DNA of 40,460 nt from Dissophora ornata (Eukaryota; Mortierellomycota; Mortierellomycetes; Mortierellales; Mortierellaceae): positions 5,217-45,676 of the forward strand of contig MU616753.1 in the NCBI GenBank assembly GCA_025201705.1. The letters run 5' to 3'. Of the stretch, positions 22,598-33,929 are shown piece by piece (within the stretch, counting starts at the first letter, position 1; every line of letters starts with the position of its first letter). The translations under genes were made by a program, and so were the position numbers. A model generated the notes under the pieces. That model ran no database searches and was not told where the DNA came from. It worked only from the letters and a program-made list of their open reading frames with translations.

Positions 22598-23849
22598 ATG
22601 TCGATTCACATGGCTGCCCTTGAGGGCCAGTTTGGATTGGTCAAGCAATTGGTTGAACAAGACAAGAATTCCGTCAGAGCTAAAGATGAGGACGAAAGAC
22701 AGGCACTGCACTGGGCTGGTATGGTTACCACTGTCTAGAACACCTTTGAGATGGCTGTCCAATATTCTTCAATAATTCAAACAATAAAGGCAATGTAGGG
22801 ATTGACTAGACTTTTTTTTTTTTTTTTCATAGTCTCAGGAAAGCACCTCGACATTGTGGAGTATCTTCTTGAACAAGACGCACCTGTGAACAGTAAGGAC
22901 GAGGTATGAAAAGAGAGAGAAATACGCTGTCGAGGATCTATTACACAGGGTGAATGCTGAGCGTGGAAGAATCGGTAATAAATGTCGTATTCTTTTATGA
23001 ACAGGCAGGATGGACCCCGCTTCATATTGCAGGTACCGATTGACGCGGCTGAATTCAAAGCTGTGCCTTTTCGAGCAAGTGGAAGAGTAACTGAACTAGT
23101 TTTCCTTGTAATCGAATCAGCATCCGTGGGTAACGCGGAGATCACAGCCCTTCTTCTGAAGAAGCACTCTGAAGTAAATGCCAAGACTGACTTGGGAACG
23201 ACAGCACTGTAAGTAATTGAGATCACAGTGCTCCAGCTCAAACAGTAGCATGTTCAGTACACATGGAGTAATCTTTTTGTGCCACTCACACACATAGGCA
23301 TTACGCAGCCTCAAAGAACCATATGGATGTTGCTAGGATTCTTCTTGACAATGGCGCAGACCCCAAACTGGACGACGACAACAAACAAACACCGCTGTAA
23401 ATTCATACGTCGATTTTGTCTTGGCGATGCAAGTGGTGCATTGCTTGGCCGGGTTACTAATATTTTACATTCACATCCAATAGTCATCGCGCCGCAGTCC
23501 GGGGATATACTCTTCTCGTGAAGTTACTGGTCGAAAAAGGCTCCCGCCTTAATTCTCCGGATAGCGTCAGAAACACGCCTTTGTATGCAAAGTTTCTATC
23601 CCTTAATCCTATCCCCGGGCGCAGCCCCTCTTTGCGTTGGCGTGCACTTGTACTAACATACTGCTATTGTTTTCATCGTGGGCGCTGAATAGGCACTTGG
23701 CGTGTCAGGACGAGCATGGCGAGACAGCGCTGGCACTGCTCGAGGCGGGCGCAGATCTGGATAGACAGAATGGAGAGGGACAGACTCCCTTGGATTATAG
23801 TAGCGACAATCTCAAGTCATTTTTGAAGCATCATGGATATGGAGTATGA
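22598..23849 (+). CDS. Gankyrin/Nas6-type proteasome assembly chaperone (ankyrin repeats)
   Basis: Seven exons (22598–22718, 22833–22903, 23005–23032, 23121–23208, 23298–23396, 23484–23582, 23693–23849) give 220 aa; human PSMD10 has 226. The protein is a run of ankyrin repeats with close matches to gankyrin: RQALHWA, AGWTPLHIAAS, HYAASKNHMDVARILLDNGA, TPLHRAAVRG, NTPLHLACQDE and GQTPLDYS. Each exon carries roughly one repeat; exon 3 is only 28 nt. Nas6/gankyrin binds the Rpt3 ATPase and helps assemble the 19S regulatory particle in the cytosol. The start was chosen because the first repeat begins there; an upstream exon ending near 22586 cannot be excluded. Confidence 0.92.
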
Positions 23850-26245
23850 GTTTAGGCAGAGTGCGCACTCCTCGGATATCAATTGCGATGATGGCATTTG
23901 GGTATCACAAAATAAAGAGGGTAACCTCCAAAATAGAGTGGGTAACCTCACAGGTTTCAGAAAATGCCCTGAGTTCTTTTTCCCTTCAACTATTGTTTGC
24001 ATCTCATAAAACTAGCTGATTCTCGCCTAGCATATGCTTCCTTGCCTCCTCTTGCGCAAATTTGAGAGGCACTCAGCTTCAAAATGGTACGAAGTAACTT
24101 CTGGCTCTCGTTAGTCAGATCCTTGAAAATCAGTCGCATAAGGCTACGGTCGATCTCCTGTGAGCATTCTCCACATTTAGGTCGCTTGTCTTTGGCACCA
24201 ACCTCTGTCGTAGAGAGGCCCGCTGGGTAGTATGGTGAAAGACGCGTCCTGGGATTGGTAAGCAACGAGGGCCGAGGCTCGGTTGATGGACCGCCCGACG
24301 GAATTACCCGACCTGGATCGTGTTGGTTGCCGCTCCATCCAAAAATAAAACGAGTAGACTTCAGCCAGCGTTTTTATGCAATTTCACGAATGTCAATTGC
24401 GACTCCGAGACGTGATTGGTAGCGCGGAGGAAGCGCGGAGGGAATGCGGAGAACCCTTTTTTCCCTGCGGAACCCAATGTTCGCCCATTTGGCCAGCATC
24501 CACTCACGCTGTCCCCCTGTCTGTTCAGAGAGGTACGAGAAGTACATGTTGCAAGAGTTGCCCCCTCCCTCCTTCCCCCCTTCGCCCCTTTGCTCTCCAG
24601 TCAATCCAATCAGATCGGAGTTTCAGCCATTCCGCTGTTCATGCCATTGCCAAAAGGAGGAAAGGCTGCCGAGTAGGAATACCGTCAGCCCACTTGGTCT
24701 CAGGAGCATAGTAAGATTTGTCACCGTTCCGGAAGGGAAAGCAAAGACAGGTAGACCAGCGGCCGCTTATTGATCAGCGATTAAACTGACATTCAGAATG
24801 GAGATTCGTGTGTCCCTGCATTGTTAAGATTGCAGCAATGGTACTTTTCTCTACTGTAGTTGGTCAACGGGAAACGGACCCTTGCTGCTAGCAGGAAAGT
24901 ATCAAAACGAAATGCGGATGTTTAGATGCATAAGTCTGTCTGTGTGACAAACAAAAGCTGGTCAACCCGCTTCTGTTCCTGCACCGAAATACTGAACATG
25001 CTGTCGGATGGTTTGTTTTGCTCGCGGACCAATTGTCTTTTCCGGGTGATGCTCTACGCTCTTCTCATCAACATGTGCACCGCCAGCGCAATCGCCGTCA
25101 TATCTATATAACTACTTCATACAGTATGCGTAGTTTATCTTCTATATCTAATCTTCGTTTCTCTTTCCTTCTTCCCTTCCTTGCATCTCGCTATCCTTTC
25201 ATTTTCTTGTTATCTTGACCTTCAGACGTCGATAGTTTTCTCGTAGGTATCTTGATGTCCACCTCAGAGCATGCAAATCCATGTTGGAGGCGTCTGTGTG
25301 CTTTGGATGCAATTGTGTGCTATAGTCCATGGATTCGCGTTCTCATCTCTCAAAGAAGCGATTGGTTTTTTTTTGGGTCCTCCTGTCCCTTTTTCCTTTT
25401 CATAAAAAGAACCCACACAAGGCTCCCAGCTCTATTCTCTGTCGATTTGTGTCTCGCACACTCCTTGCGATCTTCGTTTCACCGATCCTCTTTGGCTCCT
25501 TGCACCAAACAGATCGGGACCATTGCGGCAATTGCATGTGGACGGCAGATGCGAGCACCCTGATAAGCATTGAAAGCAACGTAAGCAAATCGCTGAGAAG
25601 CACCAATCAAGGTTAGTTGTTAGCCCAAGCAACTCCGTTTCCATGGTCCATTGCGGACATGTCAATTCGCCTGAATAAGCTGTTGAGCACAGGATGTCTG
25701 TGTTTAGCAGCATTTATCCCTAATTCGTTTTGTTGCACTAACTTCAAACACGAATATGTCGCATAGGATACACTCTCACCATGGGCCAATTTCTTTAAAT
25801 GAAATCGAATACACAATAGCCACCCATCGTCCCATCGTCCCATGGCCTCTCAACCTCTTTTCATCTTGTGATTATATTTCTTGTATATATTTCGTGGTGT
25901 CAAGACACATTGTCATCATTTATCTTCAATCATCATTTTCAAATCCACACACCTGTTTCTTCATTTTACAACCTACCCCCCTCTCTCCATCTTTCCTAGT
26001 TTCTCACCCTCACTTTCTCACTCCCCAATTCTAAGCGCTCTTTACAACTTCGCCCGTCTCCGCCAAAAGCCCAACCTTCTTCCTTGTTCCCGTCCTCTCC
26101 AAAGAAAGCGAACAGACCATCTTCCCTCTCTTCCTTTTTTTTTTTTACCTGTATCAATTTTGGGTTCCTTCCCTTACCTGCTCCCTTCCTCAAACCCCCT
26201 ACCTCTCAAATCTTTATTTTTTGCGTTCCACAAGAAAAACAAACC
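23850..26245. other. Intergenic region and pyrimidine-rich leader of the Pcl cyclin
   Basis: No gene could be firmly supported in these 2.4 kb. A minus-strand open frame without ATG (24369–23990) is reported separately. From about 25130 to 26240 the + strand is strongly pyrimidine-rich with several CT runs, probably promoter and 5' leader of the cyclin gene at 26246. Confidence 0.45.
23990..24369 (-). other. Open frame of about 125 codons without ATG start; possible exon or gene relic
   Basis: A minus-strand frame runs from just after a TAA near 24370 to TAG at 23990. Its C-terminal part reads like real protein (KCGECSQEIDRSLMRLIF, then LTNESQKLLRTILKLSAS), with a CxxC pair. The N-terminal part contains RFIFGWSGNQHDPGRV. 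There is no in-frame ATG near the start, and a second open frame starting with ATG (24329) overlaps it. It could be a terminal exon, a relic, or chance. I do not recognise a family. Confidence 0.2.
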
Positions 26246-28725
26246 ATGGATTCAGCCTCGTCGTCCGACTCAAACCCACCAGAAAGGATGCACCTTTGTG
26301 TAGATTTGTCCATGGGATGCTCGCCTTGCCCTGAAGCATTATTGTGTAAGTATTTCCTTCCCCTTGCCTCCTTAACCTCCTTGCCTTTCACCTGTCCCCC
26401 CTGCTTTTGTTGCTTTCTTTGTTTGGGTGTTTATTTTCTCGATTACAACACAATCAGTATTGTTGAGGGAGGAGCATGATAGGGATGCACCAAATGCAAC
26501 TGGGGAAATTCCCCTCGAGGGAAGGTAGGGGGAGGTGTCTACTCCTCCCCTCCAAGGCCTCCAAACCATTACCTTGAACCCTTTTTTTTAGTTCCCCTTG
26601 TTCGCCTTGTGTCATGATAAGCAAAGTTGGATATTGATCAATCTATTGCCATTTTATCATGCTCAGTGCTGTTGTTTTGTGTTCACGTCATTTTACACAT
26701 GTCTGAAAAAAGAGAAAGTGATCAACCTCTGGAGGGTTGTTGGTCGGTTAATGCTTATCTTCATATCCATCCCCCTCCCTCGCCCTCCCTTGGTGTTTGG
26801 ACCCTTTGTTTTTCTTTTGTCCATGTTGCAGGACGGGATTGGCAACAGTCTTCGTATTTGCGTGTCTGGGTGTTTGTCTGGATGTGAAGCAATGATTTTT
26901 TTAAATAATATATATTATTCTCTTTTGAATTGGTATTGCACATCAAAGCCCTTGCAGCCGGATCGGTCCTTTCCGTGCTCCAATGCCCTCCAGCACCGCC
27001 AATGTTTCGCTCGAGCTCTCTATTATTTCCCCCCAAAAGCCCTTGTTATCCGACCGCATCAACAGCCTCATCACATGTGACATGCTCAGGCATAGACGAA
27101 GATTTAACAACAACAACATCGGGAGAGCAACAACCACGTTTAATTCATTTCCTCAGGAATATCTGTATGAAGGCTGCGGTCACGGAGTTGGGTCTTGTCA
27201 TCTCTTTGATCTATGTGGACCGGCTCAAGAAAGTGTTGTCGAATATGGCCCGAGGCGATCCCGACACGCCCTTCAAGATCATCTTGTCCGCCCTATTGGT
27301 TGTCAAAAAGGTATGTTATAAAAAAAGAAACAGCGGGATGGACAAAGATTTTTTTTACAATGTAATGCTCATCCCACAAAAGTACAAGAACTCGTGGACA
27401 AATACTTTATTGAATCACTGTTAAATTATGTATTGGTTTACATGAGATGCCATGCAAGGGGTTGGGCTGGATGGTTGGTTGGTTGGGGGAAGAGGATGCG
27501 GGTTCGAGGAGATCCAACTTATTCGGTTAGATGGCTGATCATCCCCTTTCCCGTTCGTCCTTCGTACCCGACTTATTCTTTGTTGAGCATTCCAACACCG
27601 TTGGGTGTGCGCGGAGGATCAATGGTTGGAAAATGTGAAAAAACCGTTGGGTAGGGCTGCATGTTGTTGCAGCCAATGTTGTTTTGTTGCTCACAAACAA
27701 CAACAACAACAAAGAGAAGGGAAACTAAACAGCTGCGGAGGAAGAGTACCACCACAGGACATAGCATTTGCATGGGGTAAGGGTGACATCGGAGGATGAC
27801 GCTATGCAGCCATCTCATCGCATGGCAATGGCCACGGCTCTGGGCCAAACGTATCTCGGCGAAACGATAGATTGGAGTATTATCCATGATGGTTGGTTGA
27901 TTGCTGTCCGCGCATTGTCGCATCTGATTTTTGTTTTTTTGAGCTATCCACTGAGACCAAAATTACGCTCAGAAATATTCTGTTTGAAACTTCGATCTTT
28001 CTTGTTTGGGGAAGGGGATGGAAATGGGAGCAAAAGCGTTTTTTTAATACAACTCTCGTAAAGTATGACAGGCTGGGGGGGGATGGGTTGGGGAAGAGGA
28101 TATCGCATCTAATTGCAACAATAAGAGAGAGAGCAACAATTGGGACAAAGTTGATTACTATTCATTTCCACCATCCAAATTGGATATTCAAACAGTTGAG
28201 CCGGATCTGGCAGCATGTCAATCTATCGCACTTATTTCTGACACTCAATTACACCGGGGCTTGGCCAAAAATGGGCTGCATGGCATGTGTCACACAACAC
28301 ATGGCTTTACAACTCGGGAGGCACTGCATGGCATCGCATGGCATGGCATGCATGGTGTACCGTTGCGAGATATATGACGACAGCATGACGCCGTCATTTC
28401 TCAACAGCAGACACTGTCTCACAGACTCATGCTCACAACTCACACTGACCATTATCTTGCTCTCTCTCATACGTTGCGTTTCTGCATTCGTTTATAGTTC
28501 ATTGAAGAAGACTGCGTGGGTCTGAACCGCATGTTCTCAAAGATTACAGATGGTCTCTACTCTGTTCACGACATCAATACCATGGAGCGATCATTCCTGG
28601 GCCTGCTCAAGTTCAGTCTCTATGTTACGGACAAGGACGTGACCGACTACATTCGGTCGCACCAGAAGGAACTCCAAGGCGTCGATCTCCTCAAGTCGAT
28701 CTCCAATTCTGCGATGGCCGCCTAG
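26246..28725 (+). CDS. Pho85-type (Pcl) cyclin
   Basis: Three exons (26246–26345, 27090–27310, 28498–28725) give 182 aa with all junctions in frame. After a short Ser-rich N-terminus the cyclin fold contains RLIHFLRNICMKAAV, VISLIYVDRLKKVLS, ARGDPDTPFKIILSALLVVK, then directly KFIEEDCVGLNRMF, and GLYSVHDINTMERSFLGLLK. Helix pattern, spacing and the short length match Pcl cyclins, which activate Pho85-like kinases in nutrient, phosphate and cell-cycle control. The introns are 744 and 1187 nt, about ten times longer than others here. The K-K|F-I-E-E-D junction was preferred to a small exon near 27383 because it restores the family's spacing. A strong CT-rich leader precedes the start. Confidence 0.8.
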
Positions 28726-29001
28726 GCTTTTCGCTAGTCGCTCCTCTCTTACCTGTCAGCGCGTCGCGATTCGATCCCGCCTCTGACCCGACTCCTACCC
28801 ATGCTCAGATTACGCACAGACAATTGTTTGCCTCGTTATCCGTGCGCCACATTTTCCCCCCTCTCTCCATTGTTCTTGCTATACCATTTTTTTTCTTCTT
28901 CTTCTATGCATAGGCTCCATTGTAACATACTATTATTCGCATTAATACATTTGTAGACTAAACTCTGCCATAATAAAAGAACAGTAAGTTCCCGAGATCA
29001 G

Positions 29002-29003
<2 letters not shown>

Positions 29004-29046
<43 letters not shown>
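29004..29046. repeat. 43-nt poly(T) homopolymer
   Basis: Forty-three consecutive T residues on the + strand in the 669-bp space between the tail-to-tail Pcl cyclin and Atp18 genes. Shorter T runs follow at about 29141–29175. Confidence 0.95.
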
Positions 29047-29047
<1 letters not shown>

Positions 29048-29394
29048 TTTCTTTAATTCAAACAGTGCAAAGTTGATGGAGTGCCGCTACTTTGATGAAA
29101 AATCTCTGTCAAACAAAAATAGAAACAGAGAGGGTGTAATTTTTTTTTTCCTGGGACTAAATCGCGTTTTTTTTTCCTGGTTACTCGTTCCCGCAATACC
29201 AATCCTATCGTATCCTTGTGTGAACCAGAGACGACAGAGCGGATGTTGAGGGTAGAGATCCGGTTGAGCATAAAAAAAAATCGTTCCTCGATTTAGTGCT
29301 TCTCCTCCTTCTTGCCAGTGACTAATATTACAAGATTGTAGGATTTTTCGGTCAGCCTCAGTTTTCAACTCTTCCAACAACTCCAAAGCGTAGA

Positions 29395-29937
29395 TCACAA
29401 TTGGGTTGCTACATAGGGTTGGAAAAACACGTGTCCATAGACATTTGGGCCCTGGTATCAAATCACTTACAGTGGGGGTTGCGGGGGTCGTTCTTGAACG
29501 AGTCGGCTATATCGTGGAACGCGCAAAGAAAAAGGCAGACAAATAACGATAACAGATCAGGTTAATGCGTTGCTGCCTGTGATTTCCTGGTAGCGCATAT
29601 GTGTGTTATGAGTGGTCACTCCGATATGTTCTTTGAATTGGTTCCTGGAATAATGTCCCCTCAGTCACTGAAGTGTTCTCATTCAGTATGAACCAGCAGT
29701 TGGAGACCATAACAAATGTAGATAATGGGGTAGCAAGAATGCATCGAGATTGAACGATATAACGCCTGATCGTACGACTGATCGTGTTCAATCCTTTGAT
29801 TGGTGGGATTCCAACAAACAACGAGACGTACCCTTCAACATGGTCTCCTGGGCGAAGTTAATGACGTAGAAAGTGATAGCGCCTCCGATGAGGAAAGGGG
29901 CCATGGGGCGGACGAAGGGAGTAGACCAGGCGCGCAT
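29395..29937 (-). CDS. ATP18: Mitochondrial F1Fo ATP synthase subunit j (Atp18)
   Basis: Three exons (29937–29832, 29506–29471, 29408–29395) give 51 aa. Exon 1 encodes MRAWSTPFVRPMAPFL followed by one membrane helix (IGGAITFYVINFA); exon 2 encodes ADSFKNDPRNPH. Yeast Atp18 is a 59-aa inner-membrane protein with the same layout: a short N-terminus with a T-P motif, one helix, and a conserved N-D-P-R-N-P motif. Subunit j/i belongs to the membrane part of ATP synthase and supports its dimers. The last intron (29409–29470, 62 nt) only changes the last residues: spliced it ends in STQL; unspliced the frame stops at 29463 after CK. The gene shares 207 bp of promoter with the divergent gene at 30145. 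Confidence 0.85.
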
Positions 29938-30144
29938 TTTGGGACGTATAGGGTTGTGAGGAAGAGGAAGAGAGGGGAGAGAAGTTTGAATGATGAACGA
30001 AATCTGAAATGCAACATAATCGGGATGTTGCCCACTTCCGGCGAATTGAAAACAGCGACGTCATCAGTTTGTGTCGGGCGACTGCCTTTTCTTGCCCTGA
30101 TGGAATGCCGTGCTTTGCACCAACCATCGCCACCAAAACAAGAA

Positions 30145-30765
30145 ATGGCATCGACAAACTATGATCAGGACCAGCAACTCTTTGCAGATACCCTCCTCAA
30201 GTTGCAAATCAATTCTGCGCTTGCCAAGGAAAATACTTTGAACCAAAAATCCCCTCTACCGTACCTCGCCGAATGCTGCTCGCTCCTTGACAACCTCCCC
30301 CGTCGTCCGCTTCACTGGACCCCAGCCCAAGAAAATCTTGTCAGTGCACTCAAAATCGATGCCTGGGTTGCTCTGGCAGATGGTTTTATCCAAGCCAAGG
30401 AGCTGATTCAGGCAGAGTCTAGCCTCCAAAAGCTTTCCTTGCTGCAGGATGCCGCAGCAGGGCCGCTGTCCTTACGCTCAAAAAAAGCGGGCAGACAAAA
30501 TAAGAGGTACTCGTCGCACAACCAAAATGAATCTGGTTCTATATCCCCCTCAGTTGTCCCAACCTCTTCTTCCCCATCATCGTCTGCAACTCCGGAAGTA
30601 AGTGAGGGACAGCTCCGCGCCGCTGCAGATTTAATGCGGACTTGGGTTAAGTTGCGTCAGGTCTATATTGACATGGGCAAGCAGGATATGGTCAACAACT
30701 TTTCAAAACGTATTGGAAAGATGGAAGAGCGTATTGAAAGTCTCTCCACGGAGCCACTAAAATAA
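30145..30765 (+). CDS. Protein of unknown function, possibly TPR-like helical
   Basis: A single-exon frame of 206 aa starting after a short A/C-rich leader. It begins MASTNYDQDQQLFAD and is mostly helical: LLKLQINSALAKENTL, LAECCSLLDNLPRRPLHWT, and KIDAWVALADGFIQAKELI followed by QAESSLQKLSLLQD, which has the small/large residue pattern of a tetratricopeptide hairpin. A Ser/Asn/Lys-rich linker (about residues 114–150) is followed by a C-terminal helical pair (LRAAADLMRTWVKLRQVYI). I do not recognise the family. The same frame stays open upstream to 29800 across the antisense of ATP18 exon 1; the start at 30145 was preferred because ATP18 occupies that DNA. The AATAAA at 30761–30766 overlaps the stop codon. 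Confidence 0.7.
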   Translation: MASTNYDQDQQLFADTLLKLQINSALAKENTLNQKSPLPYLAECCSLLDNLPRRPLHWTPAQENLVSALKIDAWVALADGFIQAKELIQAESSLQKLSLLQDAAAGPLSLRSKKAGRQNKRYSSHNQNESGSISPSVVPTSSSPSSSATPEVSEGQLRAAADLMRTWVKLRQVYIDMGKQDMVNNFSKRIGKMEERIESLSTEPLK

Positions 30766-30822
30766 ACAAAGAGTGAAGTAGGCCTTTAATTCTTTTTTAA
30801 TATTCTGTTAAAAGCTGTGCAA

Positions 30823-33198
30823 CTATTGGAACGACGGTGCAGCAGCAAACTGAGGCTGAGGCGCGTAGCCATTGTTCTGATGTACAAACGAGGCTGGAGG
30901 GGCTTGGTCGTACATGCCCCGGCCGTCAGGCTGAGTCGACTGCTGAGGTACAAAGGGGGCCTGTTGCTGTTGTTGTTGGGGTTGCTGACCCGAAAATTCA
31001 TTACCCGGCATAGGCTGCTGGTAGCCTTGATATGTCTGTTGGGGCGGTAACGGTTGCTGCTGCTGTTGGGTGGATTGTTGTTGTTGCAGCTGCATCTGAG
31101 TGCCATTAACTCCGTAATCCATCGGGGGCTGGGTCTGAACTGGAGCTTGATTCGCGTATGCCTGATCAAAAGTGAGCGGCTGTTGCTGCTGTTGCTGTTG
31201 CTGCTGAGGCTGAGACTGCTGCAGCTGAGGCTGAGGCTGAGAAGGCAGTTGCTGGTTCAACTGAGGGGTGTAGGGGGCATACTGAGGTTCCTGTTGGAAA
31301 GGTGCTGGCGGCGCTTGCCCCTGGGTAGGTACTGGACCGTACTGTGGTTGATACGGAGCAGTCGAGTAATTGATTCCATTCTGTCCGGGTGCGCTCGAGT
31401 TGTAGTAGGATGTTCCAGGAGTGGAAGGATACTGCAGTTGTGGCTGATAGGCACTATAGGCCGGGTTGCTGTATTTGGCGATTGATTGTTCCATCATCTT
31501 TTCATAGGTGGCCCTTGCTCTTGTCAGCTTTTCATTTAGAATAATCATTTCGTCCTTCTTCTCTCCGTGCTTGCTGATGAGCTCAACCAGCTTGGGTCTG
31601 ATCCCCAGCACATTATTATACGCGTCCTACAATGCGACGGGTTGTAAGTATAGGATTCATGGTCCAAGAGAAAGATATTGGTGCAGGGAGATGACGTTTG
31701 ATAATTACCTGCAAGGTCTCGTTATCAGAGAAGTTGTCCTGTCTCGGATCGATCCTCTGAAGCATCTGAATAAGTCCGTCAATGTTCTTGGCTTCATGCA
31801 ATACATGGGCCTCGTCGTCAGCTGCGCCTCCATTCTGGTTTGGTTCACCCTCTTTGACCTCTTCCACATAATTCACAGGAAAGATGCCCTGGCGGCCATA
31901 GAGTTCGCCCTTCCACCAGTCCTGATAAGATGTAGCCAATACGACAATGATATCGTCCTTCTGGAACCCAAGCTCTCCGTTCTCGGTTGGTTCGAAATCA
32001 TACAATGCGCGTACGCGCTTCACGGGTGGGGCTGCAGTTTCTGGGTGCTGTGCTGGTTTAGAGGCTGACGTCTAAATGACACGCAGTAACGCAAAGAGTT
32101 GTGAGGTTTCATTCTTTGCATACAAGCGTTCGTACAAGAGCAGCCACTTAAGAGCATCTTTTACCCTGCCAGAGTGCTCACTGGCTGACAACGAAAGCGC
32201 CAGCGCCAACTGAAGCTCCTCTTCTTCCTTCCGCTTGTCTGCTTCGCTCTACATTTGAAACAATAAAGGAGATATGTTTGGTACGCAGTCATTCAATTAC
32301 AGTGTCCTGGTGCGTCCCTCCCGAAAATGATAGCGTAAAATACCTTGAGCTCCTTCTTGGGTTTCTGGGGCGAGGGGAATTTAAACTTGGACTGTGTGCG
32401 TAGCTGCTGATATGTTTCGTCCATGATACCAAGGGAGGGGTCTGCACGGAATTCAAACGCCCATTGCTGAATGAGTTCCAATATCCTCTGTCGCACGGCA
32501 GGATGGGTGGTCTAGAAAGAAAAAAAAATCGATTTTAGCTGTCCGTGTTTGCATTTATTTCTCACTTTATTGCTTTTGACCCGCCTTACCTTTTCGTTCA
32601 AGATCTTGGTAAGCTGGGTTGTGAAGGCACGTGAAGAGATCTCCCGCTGGGCTTTCAGTCCACAGTTCTTGGCAAGCGACTCGCAGAGCTATAGGCAGGA
32701 CAAAACAAATAAAGGATGTGTTATCTATCGAGCGGTAGATACAATGATGCCGTATGTGTATCCTTTACACTCAATCCTGACTGCCATCGACTTACAGTTA
32801 ATGAATAGAGAACCACGTTCGCATTCTTGTTGTTTAGTCGTTTTTGAATTGCTGCTAGACAATCCCGACCACTGAAGTGTTGAGGTCAGTACAAGAGCGC
32901 TAGGCATGTTTCTTACCGTGGTGTCAAAAGTCCACAATCAAATATATATTAACCACCTACGAGTTGTCTCCTGAACGATTCACTTTTTCGCAGATGGTGA
33001 GAATGAGGTCCCAGTTCTCGGACGTCAGACTCTCGCTCGTTGCATTGGCTATGAATAGACGCACGGATGTTAGAAACGTGTCTTACTTACATTGAAGCTG
33101 CGCCAAGACCAACATGGCAATGCTGGGTAATGCTCGGAAATTCTGCGAGGATGCGACTTACTAACAATGTCGTCAAATGGATTCACGGTTCTGAACAT
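30823..33198 (-). CDS. HSE1: Hse1/STAM, ESCRT-0 subunit (VHS–UIM–SH3)
   Basis: Eight exons (33198–33162, 33048–32961, 32871–32796, 32688–32590, 32511–32344, 32248–32165, 32071–31709, 31626–30823) give 572 aa. Order of parts: MFRTVNPFDDIV and a VHS domain (LTSENWDLILTICEKVNR, GRDCLAAIQKRLNN, LTKILNEK); a ubiquitin-interacting motif (EEELQLALALSLSASE, about residues 165–180); an SH3 domain (about 204–258; ALYDFEPTENGELGF, DWWKGELYGRQGIFPVNYV); a coiled GAT-like region (LGIRPKLVELISKHGEKKDE); and a long Gln/Pro-rich tail. Hse1 with Vps27 forms ESCRT-0, which binds ubiquitinated cargo on endosomes and starts multivesicular-body sorting. The tail has several CAG/CTG-encoded Gln runs. Only 57 bp separate its stop from the convergent gene. 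Confidence 0.94.
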
Positions 33199-33929
33199 GA
33201 TGCTTCTCTCTCTCCTGCAGTTTCGAGGGTTGTGTCTGTGTGAGGGGGTGTATGTGCGTGTGCGTGTGCGTAACAATGGAGTTGGAAGAAAAGTCGAAAA
33301 TGACGCAAAGAGGGGCACGAGAAAGAGGACTCTTGGTTAGAGCAGCTAAGCAGTCACTGCTGGTTTTAGGTTCATTCCAGGCACAAACAGGGTCGAAGCT
33401 ACTTCCCAACTTGTGCGTTCCCAGCAGCAAGTTTCTGATCTTGTACGTGGGGATGAATGATGTGGATGACTATTGAGAGACCGTGCATGCAGTGCCTGCA
33501 GCGCCATGTGGGCATGCTTCATGGTTTTCGTCACACGCTCTCAAGCTTATCTAATCTAGGGTGGATGTTGGCTTCAAATGTCCCACGCACCCGTCCTGGT
33601 CAAGTCAAATGCCAGTAGACTGTCAAACAGTGGTGCGTGAAAAGAGAAACCACCCGTTGCCTCTGACCTTTCCAGACTAGGAAGCAGTCCACGCCAAAGA
33701 AATTTCTCCACGCGCGCACAGACCAGCGTCCATTTTCGCCGACGAGAGTGAGGGACGGTTAAAGCTTCTGGGAAAAAAGTTTTTACTGTGGATATTCTCT
33801 GGTGCACTTGCCAAGTTTTCTGTCCTTTGAATCAGTAACAGGATACATTGCTCGTGTGCATCATAACACTGGCTGATGTTGTGGCCCTGATGTGGGCGAA
33901 TGTCGTCGAATCGGCCGCGACTTATTTCA
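33199..33929. other. Upstream region of HSE1 without recognised gene
   Basis: About 0.7 kb between the HSE1 start and the Crinkler relic. It contains a short TG-rich stretch near 33240–33270 and presumably the HSE1 promoter. Open frames on both strands gave no recognisable protein. Confidence 0.4.

Noticed and set aside
27383..27440. Extra exon of the Pcl cyclin (VDKYFIESLLNY or YKNSWTNTLLNH frames)
   Set aside because: No combination of splice sites keeps the frame cleanly, and the direct junction to FIEEDC restores the family's spacing.
27490..27520. GGGTTCGAGGAGATCC resembling a tRNA B-box
   Set aside because: The spacing within the box is wrong and no A-box or stem lies upstream.
27880..27935. 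C/D-box snoRNA in the second Pcl intron (ATGATGG … CTGA)
   Set aside because: The boxes are only about 45 nt apart and there is no terminal stem or internal C'/D' pair.
29290..29407. Open frame NPIVIYALELLEELKTEADR after ATP18
   Set aside because: Its phase does not fit the ATP18 exon before it, no other gene joins to it, and the in-phase reading ends after STQL.
29800..30144. N-terminal extension of the unknown protein at 30145
   Set aside because: This part is antisense to ATP18 exon 1 and its promoter, and it is highly charged without protein-like pattern.
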